DNA of 64,000 bases from Deltaproteobacteria bacterium (lineage in GTDB: Bacteria; Myxococcota_A; UBA9160; UBA4427), in assembly GCA_029261855.1 (NCBI GenBank), contig JAJDAN010000055.1, positions 50,462 through 114,461 on the forward strand. The letters run 5' to 3'. The notes beneath the pieces are model-generated. The model was not told where the DNA came from. It made no database searches and saw only the letters and a list, made by a program, of their open reading frames with translations. The translations under genes were made by a program, and so were the position numbers. Positions 34,221-43,673 of this stretch are shown piece by piece; position 1 is the first letter of the stretch; each line of letters starts with the position of its first letter.

Positions 34221-35119
34221 AGCCGCGGATGGTCGATGCGACGCATCCCGATCCGCAGCAGGTCCGTCGCGCCGAGCTGCCAACCGCGAACGCAGAGGTC
34301 GAGATAGCGGTCCCAGTGATCGACGACTTCCTCGCTTGCGGCTTCCACGGCTGCGGCGCGGTTCGCGCGCAGCTTCTCAAGCCAGATCGCACAGGTCCGC
34401 TCGTAGTCCTTGCGGTCGTTCCGCACCCGGACGATCTCGAAGCGACGCTCACAGGCCTCGGCGATCTCTGCCAGGCGCACGAACTCGGATTCGGGAAAGA
34501 TCTCCCGCGCGATGAAGCTGCTCGCGAAGTCCTCGCGCTTGAGGTTCCCGTACGCGATGGCCTGGATCGACATCCAGCCGCCGGGCTTCAGCCAGGCATG
34601 GCAGCGGGTGAAGAAGTTCCGGTAGCTGTCGATCTTCTCGGCGATCGTGAGCTCCGGCTTGGCGAAATGCTCCATGGCGCCAAGGGAGATGATCGCGTCG
34701 TACGGGGCGTCGGGCTCGTGGTCGGCCCAGCTCTCGAGGGCCACCCGAACCGCTCCGCGCGAACGACCCGAGATCCATTTTGCCTGGGCTTCACTAAGGG
34801 TTAGACCCACTGCCTGCTCGACGCCGTGCACTTCGACTAGCCGATTCAGGACAGAGCCCCAGCCGCATCCGACGTCCAGCACGCGCGCGGCGCCCTGAGC
34901 ACGCGCCTGCTCGATGTGAAAATCAATCTTCCGAAGCTGTGCAGATTCCAGGGATTCGCTGGAGTCTTCCGACGCGTAGAGCGCACCCGAATAGGTCATC
35001 GTGTCGTCGAGCCAGAGTCGGTAGAACTCGTTGCCCGCGTCGTAGTGATGTCGGATGGCCGAGCTGGACGCGCCCGACGGAGGAGTAGGAGGAGTAGGAG
35101 GAGTAGGAGAAGTCGTCAT
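34217..35119 (-). CDS. CFA-synthase-like SAM methyltransferase
   Basis: 300 residues. SAM site VLDVGCGWGSVLNRL, then LTLSEAQAKW and the catalytic region of cyclopropane-fatty-acid/mycolic-acid methyltransferases (SLGAMEHFAK, LKPGGWMSIQAI). It would methylate or cyclopropanate unsaturated acyl chains, or a related small molecule. ATG 35119 chosen: the segment begins TTSP followed by TPP repeats encoded by a 9-bp tandem repeat. It diverges from the PilZ/hydrolase/methyltransferase fusion over 120 bases, a plausible common lipid theme. Confidence 0.88.
   Translation of the reverse strand: MTTSPTPPTPPTPPSGASSSAIRHHYDAGNEFYRLWLDDTMTYSGALYASEDSSESLESAQLRKIDFHIEQARAQGAARVLDVGCGWGSVLNRLVEVHGVEQAVGLTLSEAQAKWISGRSRGAVRVALESWADHEPDAPYDAIISLGAMEHFAKPELTIAEKIDSYRNFFTRCHAWLKPGGWMSIQAIAYGNLKREDFASSFIAREIFPESEFVRLAEIAEACERRFEIVRVRNDRKDYERTCAIWLEKLRANRAAAVEAASEEVVDHWDRYLDLCVRGWQLGATDLLRIGMRRIDHPRL
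35082..35108. repeat. Three copies of GGAGTAGGA
   Basis: Perfect 9-bp tandem repeat (35082-35090, 35091-35099, 35100-35108) inside the first codons of the methyltransferase, encoding a TPP-rich N-terminus. Copy-number change would keep the frame. Confidence 0.85.
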
Positions 35120-35239
35120 GCGTGCATCATACCCTGTTGAAAAGCAGCGCTTCACGAATAGAATGGCTGGCGAGACAAGGCGCCGAGATTGCCCCCCGCG
35201 CTCGCGGAGGTATCAGGCTTCGTGGCCGGAGGTCCAACA

Positions 35240-37756
35240 ATGTTGCCGAGTTCGGAGTCGATCCCGAACGACAGCCTGAGTCGGCTGAACGCGAATGCCA
35301 TCGACCAGCTGCCGCAGATCGTCGAGCTCCTGCAGCGCGCGAAGCACGACCAGGTTTCGCTCCAGAGTCGCCTGAGTCTCGTCCTGGAGCGCCAGAGCGC
35401 GGAGATCGAGGAGATCGACGGCGAAAGCCTGCACCTGCGAACCCACAACTTCGACGCGGACCAACCCTCCCAGATCTTCTTGAACCTGGCGTTAGGCGGG
35501 CGTCGCTACTTTTTCGCCGTACCCAAGCTCGCGCACGAGCCGGGGGCGGAAGAGCTGCGGGTGGGCTTGCCCTCGGTGATGTTCTTCAGCGAGCGGCGCG
35601 ATCGGCCGCGGAGACCCCCGTCCGAACAGCAGCACGACCCCACTCGCGTCGCGCTGCACGCCGCGGGCCGCTCTCCCGTGGAAGCCGTCGTCGACGACGT
35701 GTCGGCAGAGGGCATGCTGCTGCGAATCGAGCGCGAGCAGGCGGACGGCCTGCCCACTGATCTGACGCTCTCCTTCCTCGATGGCGGGCGGGTGGGGCGC
35801 AAGCTCTATGGGCTCGTGAAGCACCGGGTTCCCGCCGAGGCGGGGGCGGGCTGGCAGCGCATCGGGCTGTCGACATCCGCTGCGCGCAGCGGACCTGAGA
35901 TCCCCATCGAGCGGCGTGACGCGATCCTCCCGACCGGACGCGTGGCCAGCGCCCGCCAGCGCTGGGACGTGATCGGCGCGGGGGCCCGACTCGCCGCGGA
36001 ACGCGCGCTCCATCGCGTCACCGGCCGCGGGCCGGCGCTCCCTCAGCTGCGCACCGTCCGCTTCGAGAACGACCGGGGCGAGCACCTGACGGGGATCGTC
36101 GACAGCTTCGGAGACGCGCGCGGCGCGCCCCTGGTCCTGATCCCGCCGGCGTGGGCCAAGACGAAGGAGACCTTGCTGCCCCTGGCCCGCACCATCGTCG
36201 ACAGCTTCCGGAACGCGAACGAGAACATCGTCGTCGTCCGGCTCGACGGCATCCGCCGTCGCGGCGAGTCGTACAACGACCCGGAATGCGAAGCGACCGG
36301 GCGGGAATGTCATCACATGACCTTCTCCCAGGGCGCTGCGGACATCCGGGCCGCGCTCGACTACTTCAGCGGCTCCGAAGATTTCAAACCGTCGTCGATC
36401 ACCCTGGTGACCTTCAGCGGCGCAGCCATCGAAGCCCGACGCGCGTTGACCCTGGACGAAGCCGGTCGCGTCGGCGGTTGGGTCAGCGTCGTCGGAGCAG
36501 CCGACCTGAAGAGCGGGCTGCGCACGGTCTCGGGAGGCGTCGACTATATCGGCGGGGCGGAACACGCCGTCCACTTCGGGATCCAGCGCATTCTCGGCAT
36601 CGAAGTGGACATGGACCGAGTCGCCGCCGACGCGGTCGCGCACGACATGGCGTACCTCGAAGACGCCCGCTGCGAGATGGAAAAGCTCACCCTTCCGATC
36701 ACCTGGATCCAGGGAAAGTACGACGCATGGATCGAGCCGGAACGCGTGCGACAGATCCTTTCCTGCGGCGATGCTTCGAATCGTCGCTTGATCGAGGTGC
36801 CGACCGGCCACCAGCTGCGGAGCAGTCGCGAGGCGCTCGACACCTTCCAGCTCGTCGCCCAGGAGATCGGGCGCATCGTGCTCGGGCGTGAGATCGCGCC
36901 AGTACTCCCCGATCTCGCTGCGCTGGAGCGCCGCCGCCAGGGCGAACGCGCGCGACTCCCGAAACCCGAAGTCGACCTCAAGCACTTCTGGCGCGACTAC
37001 CTGCTGGGTCGGGACCGTCACCTCGGCATGGAGCTCCTGACCATCACTTCGCCCTACCGGGCCTTGATACGCTCACAGGTCGAGGCCCTCGATCTGCGAG
37101 CCGGTCAGCGAGTGGCGGACCTGGGGTCCGGAACGGGCGCCCTCCCCGTGCACCTGCTCACCGAAGGGATGGGCGACGCGGCCCTTCGCATCGACGAAAT
37201 CGACTATGTCCCCGAGGCGCTGGAGCGGGCCCGGGCTCGCATTGCAGACGTATCGGAGAAGCGCGGCCGCCATCTCGACGTGCACTTTCTGGAATGCGAT
37301 CTCGACGCGGAGGGAAGCGAAGGCCCCGTCCCGGTGGCAGACGGGAGCTACGACCGACTCGTGGCTTCGCTGCTCCTGAACTACGTGAAGTCGCCCGAGG
37401 CGCTGTTGCGAGAAGCGCGGCGCCTGCTGCAACCGGGTGGGCGCATCGTCCTCTCGACCCTGCGGCGGGACGTCGACATCTCCCGCATCTACCAGGACGT
37501 CGCATCCGAGCTGCGAGCCGGCGCGGCGCGCGAGGCGCTCGGCGAGACGGACGAGCGCGTGGTCGAGAGCGATCTTCGCGAGTTCCTCAACGAAGCCGCG
37601 CGACTCCTCGATCTGGAGGAACGCGGGGTCTTCCACTTCTGGGACGCCGACGAATTGGTGGCCTTGCTCCAGCGGGCGGGCTTCCGGGACGTCGAGACCG
37701 GGGTCAGCTTCGGAGATCCTCCACAGGCGATTGTCGCGACCGCTGTGAGGGCCTGA
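35240..37756 (+). CDS. PilZ - LuxD-like hydrolase - methyltransferase fusion
   Basis: 838 residues in three parts. Residues 1-220: YcgR-like N-part and PilZ domain with the arginine cluster ERRDRPRR (119-125) and DVSAEG (153-158), the two c-di-GMP-binding motifs. Residues about 260-590: alpha/beta hydrolase close to LuxD/acyl-transferase-2, with Ser393 in TFSGAA, an Asp in GKYDAWI and His524 in PTGHQLRS. Residues 600-838: SAM methyltransferase, VADLGSGTGALP at 625-636. ATG 35240 with GGAGGT seven bases upstream. First of three closely spaced genes with an MMPL exporter and a kinase. A c-di-GMP-tuned acyl thioesterase/transferase with a linked methyl transfer is inferred. Confidence 0.88.
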   Translation: MLPSSESIPNDSLSRLNANAIDQLPQIVELLQRAKHDQVSLQSRLSLVLERQSAEIEEIDGESLHLRTHNFDADQPSQIFLNLALGGRRYFFAVPKLAHEPGAEELRVGLPSVMFFSERRDRPRRPPSEQQHDPTRVALHAAGRSPVEAVVDDVSAEGMLLRIEREQADGLPTDLTLSFLDGGRVGRKLYGLVKHRVPAEAGAGWQRIGLSTSAARSGPEIPIERRDAILPTGRVASARQRWDVIGAGARLAAERALHRVTGRGPALPQLRTVRFENDRGEHLTGIVDSFGDARGAPLVLIPPAWAKTKETLLPLARTIVDSFRNANENIVVVRLDGIRRRGESYNDPECEATGRECHHMTFSQGAADIRAALDYFSGSEDFKPSSITLVTFSGAAIEARRALTLDEAGRVGGWVSVVGAADLKSGLRTVSGGVDYIGGAEHAVHFGIQRILGIEVDMDRVAADAVAHDMAYLEDARCEMEKLTLPITWIQGKYDAWIEPERVRQILSCGDASNRRLIEVPTGHQLRSSREALDTFQLVAQEIGRIVLGREIAPVLPDLAALERRRQGERARLPKPEVDLKHFWRDYLLGRDRHLGMELLTITSPYRALIRSQVEALDLRAGQRVADLGSGTGALPVHLLTEGMGDAALRIDEIDYVPEALERARARIADVSEKRGRHLDVHFLECDLDAEGSEGPVPVADGSYDRLVASLLLNYVKSPEALLREARRLLQPGGRIVLSTLRRDVDISRIYQDVASELRAGAAREALGETDERVVESDLREFLNEAARLLDLEERGVFHFWDADELVALLQRAGFRDVETGVSFGDPPQAIVATAVRA

Positions 37757-37763
37757 GCCCAGC

Positions 37764-40043
37764 ATGCCTTCGAACCCGCGACGAGGGCGACTCCCCGAAT
37801 ACCTGGTGCGCACCGCCGTGCTGCGTCCGTGGACCGTGGCGGGGATCTGGCTCGTGGTCCTTGCGATCGGTGGTGTCGGGGTCGCGTCTCTCGAGATCGA
37901 CACGACGACCGACAGCGTCCTGGACCGCAGCGGCGCCGAGTGGGCCTACTACCAGGACAGCCAGGCGCGTTTCGGAGGCGATGAGATCGTGGTCGTGTCC
38001 CTCGAGGGCGCGACGCCCTTCGATCCGAAGGCGCTCGCCGAGGTCGAGCGCCTGACCCGGGCGTACGAGCGGCTCGACGGCGTCCGGCGCGTCGACAGCC
38101 TCGCCAGCGTTCCGATGATCCGAAGCGCGCCGGACGGCAGCCTCGACCTGACCTCCGCGCTCGAGCGCGGCGTCCCCGACTCACCCGAAGCGCTCTCGAG
38201 TCTCGCCGAGGAAGTTCGTCGAGACCGCATCGCGCCCCGCAACTTCGTGTCCGAGGACGAGCGTGTCTTCGCGGTGAACGTGATCCTCGAGCTCGGTTTC
38301 GACGGCGACTACGACGTGCTGGTCGGCGCGATCCGCGCGGAGATGCCGGACGAGGGCGCGCGTATCTCCGGCGTTCCGGTCTTCCGCACGGAGGCCAACG
38401 CGCAGACCCGCCAGGAGATCCTGCTCTTCGTTCCGCTCACGATCCTGGCCATCGCCCTGCTGGTCGTCGCCAGCTTCCGGTCCCTGGGTGCGGTGGCCAT
38501 CGCGATGACCGTCGGGGGGATCGGCACCTGGCTGCTGTTGGGCGCCATGGGGCTCGCCGGAGTCTCGCTCAGCCTCATCACGATGATCCTGCCATCGGTC
38601 ATCCTGGCCCTGGGTTGTTCCTACGTGATGCACGTGCTCTCGGCCGCGGCCGGCGCGCGGGGGCCCGAGCAGTTGGTCACGCAGCTGCTGCCGGTGGCGC
38701 TGCCCGTTGCCCTGTCCGGTCTCACCACGGCAATCGGCTTCGCGGTCATTGGCGCCGTTCGCATCGAGGAGGTTCGAAACGCCGGCGCCTTCGGCAGCCT
38801 CGGGGTCCTGGCGATCGTCGCGGCGAGCCTGACCGTCGCACCCGCGCTCCTGCGACTGTGGCCCCTGCCGCCGGGCAGACCGCGAGGGGCAAGCTGGGCC
38901 GAGGGGCCGCTCCGCCGCGGACTCGTTCGGATCGCTGCCCGGCATCGCGTGGCCGTGCTGGTCGGCTGGGCGCTCATCCTGGTGGTCTTCGCGACCGGCA
39001 TCGCGCGGATCCAGGTGGAGACGGACGCGACCCGCTGGTTTCCCCACGGCAACGAGGTCCGCGACTCCTACGAAGCCATCCGCGAGCAGCTGTCCGGGAT
39101 CAGTCCGGTGAACGTCGTGCTCGAATCCGAGTCGGGGGAGCCGGTCACGGAGGCAGCCGTCGTCTCCGCCCTCGACGGGCTCGCGCGGCACCTCGAATCC
39201 CTGCCCAGCGTTGGCAAGGCGGTCTCCCTCGCGGACCCGCTGCGACAGATCCACGGCGGGTTCTCGGACGATCCGACGCAGCCCCTCCCGGGCGACCGCC
39301 AGATGATCGAGCAGTACCTGTTGCTGCTGGAATCGGTCGAGCCCATCCGCGACCTGGTGACGCCGGACCGCAGCGCGGCCAACGTGGTGCTGCGTGCGGA
39401 CAACAACGCGTCCGGTCCGCTGCTCGCCATCGGAGACGAAGCCGAGACCTGGTGGTCCGAGAACGGAGTCGACGGCATCCGGCCTCGGGCCACGGGGATC
39501 ATGTACGAGTTCGCCCGCGCCGAGGACGAGATCGCCCTCGGACAGATTCGCGGGTTGTTCCTGGCGCTGGCGGCAATCGCCGTCGTCCTGGTCGCCGCGC
39601 TGCGCAAGCTCAGCCTGGCCGGCGTGGCGCTGATCCCCAACGTGATCCCCATCGTCATGGTCTTCGGCTTCATGGGCCTGGCCGGGGTGCCCCTCGACGC
39701 GGGAACGGTCATCGTAGGCAGCTTGGCCCTGGGCATTGCCGTCGACGACACCGTCCATCTCGTGAGCGCCTTTCAGCGCAGCTGCGAGGCCGGACGGGGG
39801 ACGCTCGAAGCTCTGGACGCAGCCCTCGGCCACGTGATCCACCCTCTGGTGCTCACCACCGCCGTCGTCGGGGTGGGCTTCGGTCTGCTGGGCTTCTCCG
39901 ATTTCACCTTTACGCGAAATCTCGGGCTGCTCATCGCCGGCACCATGCTCGTGTGCCTGGCGACAGACCTGATCCTGCTCCCCGCACTACTGCGGGGGGT
40001 TTCAGGGACACGCGTTCCGTCATCAAGTCGACTGCGCAAGTAG
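37764..40043 (+). CDS. MMPL/RND-type lipid exporter
   Basis: 759 residues with two repeats, each one helix, a periplasmic loop of about 170 residues and a five-helix bundle. Conserved charged residues of the proton relay appear in the second repeat as GIAVDDTVH; the first has GCSYVMH. HpnN/MmpL-like relatives carry hopanoids or other lipids across the periplasm. Starts seven bases after the fusion protein gene, so both are co-translated; the exporter is the likely outlet for the lipid product. Confidence 0.92.
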   Translation: MPSNPRRGRLPEYLVRTAVLRPWTVAGIWLVVLAIGGVGVASLEIDTTTDSVLDRSGAEWAYYQDSQARFGGDEIVVVSLEGATPFDPKALAEVERLTRAYERLDGVRRVDSLASVPMIRSAPDGSLDLTSALERGVPDSPEALSSLAEEVRRDRIAPRNFVSEDERVFAVNVILELGFDGDYDVLVGAIRAEMPDEGARISGVPVFRTEANAQTRQEILLFVPLTILAIALLVVASFRSLGAVAIAMTVGGIGTWLLLGAMGLAGVSLSLITMILPSVILALGCSYVMHVLSAAAGARGPEQLVTQLLPVALPVALSGLTTAIGFAVIGAVRIEEVRNAGAFGSLGVLAIVAASLTVAPALLRLWPLPPGRPRGASWAEGPLRRGLVRIAARHRVAVLVGWALILVVFATGIARIQVETDATRWFPHGNEVRDSYEAIREQLSGISPVNVVLESESGEPVTEAAVVSALDGLARHLESLPSVGKAVSLADPLRQIHGGFSDDPTQPLPGDRQMIEQYLLLLESVEPIRDLVTPDRSAANVVLRADNNASGPLLAIGDEAETWWSENGVDGIRPRATGIMYEFARAEDEIALGQIRGLFLALAAIAVVLVAALRKLSLAGVALIPNVIPIVMVFGFMGLAGVPLDAGTVIVGSLALGIAVDDTVHLVSAFQRSCEAGRGTLEALDAALGHVIHPLVLTTAVVGVGFGLLGFSDFTFTRNLGLLIAGTMLVCLATDLILLPALLRGVSGTRVPSSSRLRK

Positions 40044-40060
40044 CCGAATCTACTGTACAT

Positions 40061-42805
40061 ATGTGGTTCCTTTCGAGTTCCGACACCGGCCTCTGTCGAG
40101 AGTACCGGCAAGACCTGCACGCCCATCGCATGGGCGAGTCCGTGCGGACCGCCGCGATCGTCGTCTTCACGATGAACGTCGCGTTCGTCGGCCTCGACTG
40201 GCTGGCCTTCCCGGACAAGTTCGAGAGCTTCCTGACGGCACGCATGGCCCTCAACTTCGTGCTCGGCGCGCTGTACTTCGGAACGAGTCGACGCTTTCCC
40301 CTCGCATCGCAGACCGCCCTCTGCATGGCCACCGGCGGCCTGCTGCTGTGGGTGATCTACGGATCCGGCGCACCGATGGGCGACTACTACGTGGGCTTGA
40401 TGCTCGCGATGGTCGGACTGCCGGTGCTCCTACCCCTCGAGCCCGGACACACGGCGGTGATGTGGTCGATTCTCACGGCGGGCTTCCTCGTCTCTCCGAT
40501 GGTGGTCGAAGGACCGATCGACGCGAAGACCTACGCGATCCATTCGCTTTTCCTCGCTTCGGGCGCCTTCACCGGGATCGCGAGCTCCATCTTCCTGACG
40601 CGATTCCGGCTGCGCGACTTCGCGAAGCGGCGCGAGATCGAAGCGGCGCATGACGACCTGAAGGAAACGGACCGCATCAAGTCGCGCTTCACGGCCAACA
40701 TGCACCACGAGCTGCGCACACCGCTCACTCTGACGCTGGCCCCCTTGGAAGCGATCCTCGCTGGCGAATTCGGGCCGGTACCCGACGCACTGTCCGGCTA
40801 CCTCAAGACGATGCACGGCAACGCGCTCCGGCTCCTCAAGCTCATCAACAACCTCCTCGACCTGGCGAAGGTCGAAGGCCAGCAGTTCAACCTGCGTCGG
40901 CAACGCGTCGACCTGGCGACCATCGTCGGCGGCATCGTGGACGGGGCACGTCCCCTGGCGGACCGCAAGGGGATTGCGCTCTCCGCGACCGTCGAGGGTT
41001 CTCTTCCCTCCGTACACGTCGATTCGGACGCCATCGAGAACGTGGTCGTGAATCTGGTCGGCAACGCGCTGAAGTTCACGGAAGCGGGGGGACGGATCGA
41101 GACGCGGCTGCTCGCGAATGGCGACGGAGTTCGCCTCACCGTTTCCGACAGCGGCGCGGGCCTGCCCTCGGACCAGCTGGAACGGGTCTTCGACCGCTTC
41201 GCCCAGGTCGACAGCTCGGCGACGCGCAAGCACGAAGGCACCGGAATCGGCCTATCCCTGGTAAAGGAGCTGGTCGAGCTTCACGGAGGACGTGTCTGGG
41301 CCGAGAGCGACGGACTCGGGCGCGGCACCCGCATGCACGTCGACCTCCCGCCGGGAGAGGCCGACGCGATCGCCTTCTCGGAAGCCGAAGACGACACGAG
41401 CCGCCGAGGCGCCGCGGCGAGCACCTCCCTCGACGCGATGGCCGCCGAGATCGAGCTGCCGGGCGAAGGCTCCGATCGGCACCGGCTCGTCGACCTCGAG
41501 CACAATGTCGCGCGCTGGGAAGCCGCGGGCGAAGCCCGGGCGGCAGAACCGCCGGGGGCGTGTGCGGGTGCTCCCGAGATCGTCATCGCCGACGACAACA
41601 CCGAGATGCGGCAGTTCCTTGGCACGCTTCTCGGTACACACTATCGCGTGCGCCTGGCGCGCAACGGGCGTGAAGCCCTCGAAGCCGTGCGGGAACGCAT
41701 GCCCGACCTGGTCGTGACGGACGTCATGATGCCGGAGATGTCCGGGACCGAGCTCTGCCAGGCGCTCAAGAACGATCCGGACACGCGGGGCATCCCGGTC
41801 ATGCTGGTGAGCTCGAAGGCCGACCGCGAAATGCAGATCGAAGGCCTCGAGCTCGGTGCCGACGACTACGTCACCAAGCCCTTCCACCCGCGTGAGCTGA
41901 GAGCGCGGGTCGCCGGGCTCTTGAAGATGCATGCTCTTCAGGACGAGCTCTCCGTCCGCAACGAGCGCCTCGAAACGACCCTGGTCGAGCTTCGCGCCGC
42001 GGAGGTGCAGCTCGTGCAGACCGAGCGCCTGGCCGCAGTCGGAGAGTTGGCGGCGGGAGTCGCGCACGAGATGAACAACCCGGTCAACTTCTCCCTCAAC
42101 GCCGCGCGCGCACTCAAGACCGCCGCGGAAGAGATGGTGCAACTGGCACGGCCCCTCGCCCAGCTCGACGAGCGCGAGCCGGACCAGCTGATCGAGCAGG
42201 TCGGGAAGCTACGCCTGCGCTTGAACGACATCGATTTCGAGGAACTGCTCGAAGAAGTCGCGCAGCTCAGTCGCATCGTGGCGGATGGCCTCGAGCGTAC
42301 GGGACGCCTCGTCGGGGACCTTCGCGACTTTACGCGCTCGGAACGAGCGGGGGCCGCACCCGTCGACCTGGCGAAGGGCCTGCAATCGGCTCTCCGGCTG
42401 TTCGCCCCTTCGCTGAAGGACCACAAGATCGCGGTGAGCATACGCGCCGACGAGCACCTGCCGCCGGTACTGGCGGACGGACGCTCGCTCAATCAGGTGT
42501 TCGTCAACCTCATCGACAACGCCATCGACGCCCTCGCCCACAACGGGGGCAAGATCGAGGTCGACGCCCACCTCGACGGCGACCGTGTCATCGTCGAGAT
42601 TCGCGACGATGGGCCGGGCATCCCGTCGTCGGGCGCCGATCGCCTCTTCGACCCATTCGTAACGACCAAGGGCGCCGGGCGCGGCAGCGGGCTCGGCCTG
42701 CCGATCTGTCGCCGCATCGTCCACGCACACGGCGGGGAGATTTCGCTGGTCCCACGCAAAGAGCGCGGGACGATCGCCCGGGTCAGCCTGCCCTCCGCTC
42801 GCTGA
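40061..42805 (+). CDS. Double hybrid histidine kinase (HK-REC-HK)
   Basis: 914 residues: five or six membrane helices (about 30-175); first kinase with H-box MHHELRTP (His216), N-box NLVGNALKF and GTGIGLSL; receiver with phospho-Asp554 in VVTDVMMPEMSG and Lys in YVTKPF; a coiled-coil; then a second kinase core with His669 in GVAHEMNNPVNF, NLIDNAIDAL, and GSGLGLPICRRIVHAHGG. Two complete kinases flanking one receiver is uncommon and suggests an internal relay. ATG 40061 is 17 bases after the exporter gene; no clear ribosome site. No separate output regulator is adjacent. Confidence 0.9.
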   Translation: MWFLSSSDTGLCREYRQDLHAHRMGESVRTAAIVVFTMNVAFVGLDWLAFPDKFESFLTARMALNFVLGALYFGTSRRFPLASQTALCMATGGLLLWVIYGSGAPMGDYYVGLMLAMVGLPVLLPLEPGHTAVMWSILTAGFLVSPMVVEGPIDAKTYAIHSLFLASGAFTGIASSIFLTRFRLRDFAKRREIEAAHDDLKETDRIKSRFTANMHHELRTPLTLTLAPLEAILAGEFGPVPDALSGYLKTMHGNALRLLKLINNLLDLAKVEGQQFNLRRQRVDLATIVGGIVDGARPLADRKGIALSATVEGSLPSVHVDSDAIENVVVNLVGNALKFTEAGGRIETRLLANGDGVRLTVSDSGAGLPSDQLERVFDRFAQVDSSATRKHEGTGIGLSLVKELVELHGGRVWAESDGLGRGTRMHVDLPPGEADAIAFSEAEDDTSRRGAAASTSLDAMAAEIELPGEGSDRHRLVDLEHNVARWEAAGEARAAEPPGACAGAPEIVIADDNTEMRQFLGTLLGTHYRVRLARNGREALEAVRERMPDLVVTDVMMPEMSGTELCQALKNDPDTRGIPVMLVSSKADREMQIEGLELGADDYVTKPFHPRELRARVAGLLKMHALQDELSVRNERLETTLVELRAAEVQLVQTERLAAVGELAAGVAHEMNNPVNFSLNAARALKTAAEEMVQLARPLAQLDEREPDQLIEQVGKLRLRLNDIDFEELLEEVAQLSRIVADGLERTGRLVGDLRDFTRSERAGAAPVDLAKGLQSALRLFAPSLKDHKIAVSIRADEHLPPVLADGRSLNQVFVNLIDNAIDALAHNGGKIEVDAHLDGDRVIVEIRDDGPGIPSSGADRLFDPFVTTKGAGRGSGLGLPICRRIVHAHGGEISLVPRKERGTIARVSLPSAR

Positions 42806-42815
42806 GCGCGAGCGG

Positions 42816-43556
42816 TCAGGATGCCGCCTGCGCGCTCCCACGGATGAAGTCCCGGTAACGCCGGCTCGGGAAGAAGGCCAGCCACAGGGCGACGGCTCCG
42901 ACCAGCCCCATCGACGATTCGAGCAGCAACCAGGTGTAGGCCGTCGGGTCGACGCCGACCGCCTTCGCCAGGGTCGTGCTCGCCATCAGCCCGGTCAGGG
43001 ACGCCAGGCCGATCGCCCACAGCAGGAAGCGGTTCGTCACGACCGGATCGGAGAGCCCCAGACTCCGGCGCCGGACAGCCATCCGGTAGTAGGCGAACGA
43101 CTCGGCCGCGCCCCAGGCGACGGCCAGGGATCGCGCCACGCTGAAGACTTCGTACCAGAGTGCGTCGCGCGGCGTTTCGGCTTGGGCGAGGTAGCTGGGG
43201 AACGCGACCCAGCTCGCGACGAGGGCCACGACCAGGGAGCCGAACACGGCCCATCGGACGGGCCGCCCTCCCCCGAAGACCGAGAGCGTGAAGACCATCA
43301 CCGCGATCGCTGCCACGCGAATCGCTACCTGGGTCGACGCGAGGATCGTGCTGGACAGCTCCTGCGAAAACAGCTCCGTCGAGGTAGCGAGGCTTTCCGG
43401 CACGTACCCGAACAGCACGCCGACGACGAAGCCGACGCCCACGGAAAGCTCGGGCACGGCGCCCGTGGCAACTCCACGCACAATGCAGCGCACGCCAACC
43501 GACACGCTCGACACGGCGAACGCCAGGAGTCCGACGGCTCCCAGGATCTCGAACAA
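42816..43556 (-). CDS. Seven-helix membrane protein, unknown
   Basis: 246 residues, nearly all in about seven hydrophobic helices, with short charged loops (RRRSLGLSDPVV, FFPSRRYRDF). The layout resembles small sensory or YhhN-like bundles but no family motif is obvious. TTG start at 43556 with GGGGGGAAGG upstream. It converges on the kinase gene with a ten-base gap and diverges from the aldo/keto reductase. Confidence 0.75.
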   Translation of the reverse strand: MFEILGAVGLLAFAVSSVSVGVRCIVRGVATGAVPELSVGVGFVVGVLFGYVPESLATSTELFSQELSSTILASTQVAIRVAAIAVMVFTLSVFGGGRPVRWAVFGSLVVALVASWVAFPSYLAQAETPRDALWYEVFSVARSLAVAWGAAESFAYYRMAVRRRSLGLSDPVVTNRFLLWAIGLASLTGLMASTTLAKAVGVDPTAYTWLLLESSMGLVGAVALWLAFFPSRRYRDFIRGSAQAAS

Positions 43557-43673
43557 GGCCTTCCCCCCACCCCGAATCAGCCTCGGCTATCGGCAGGACG
43601 GCGCTTCTGCCTGATGCCGGGCGGCGCCAGAGAGACGCGCCTACAGTTGCAGCGACTCAAACGGAGGGACACG

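Noticed and set aside
38615..40060. Upstream extension of the double kinase through the exporter gene
   Set aside because: Out of frame with and overlapping the MMPL gene; sequence there is arginine-rich noise. The kinase begins at 40061.
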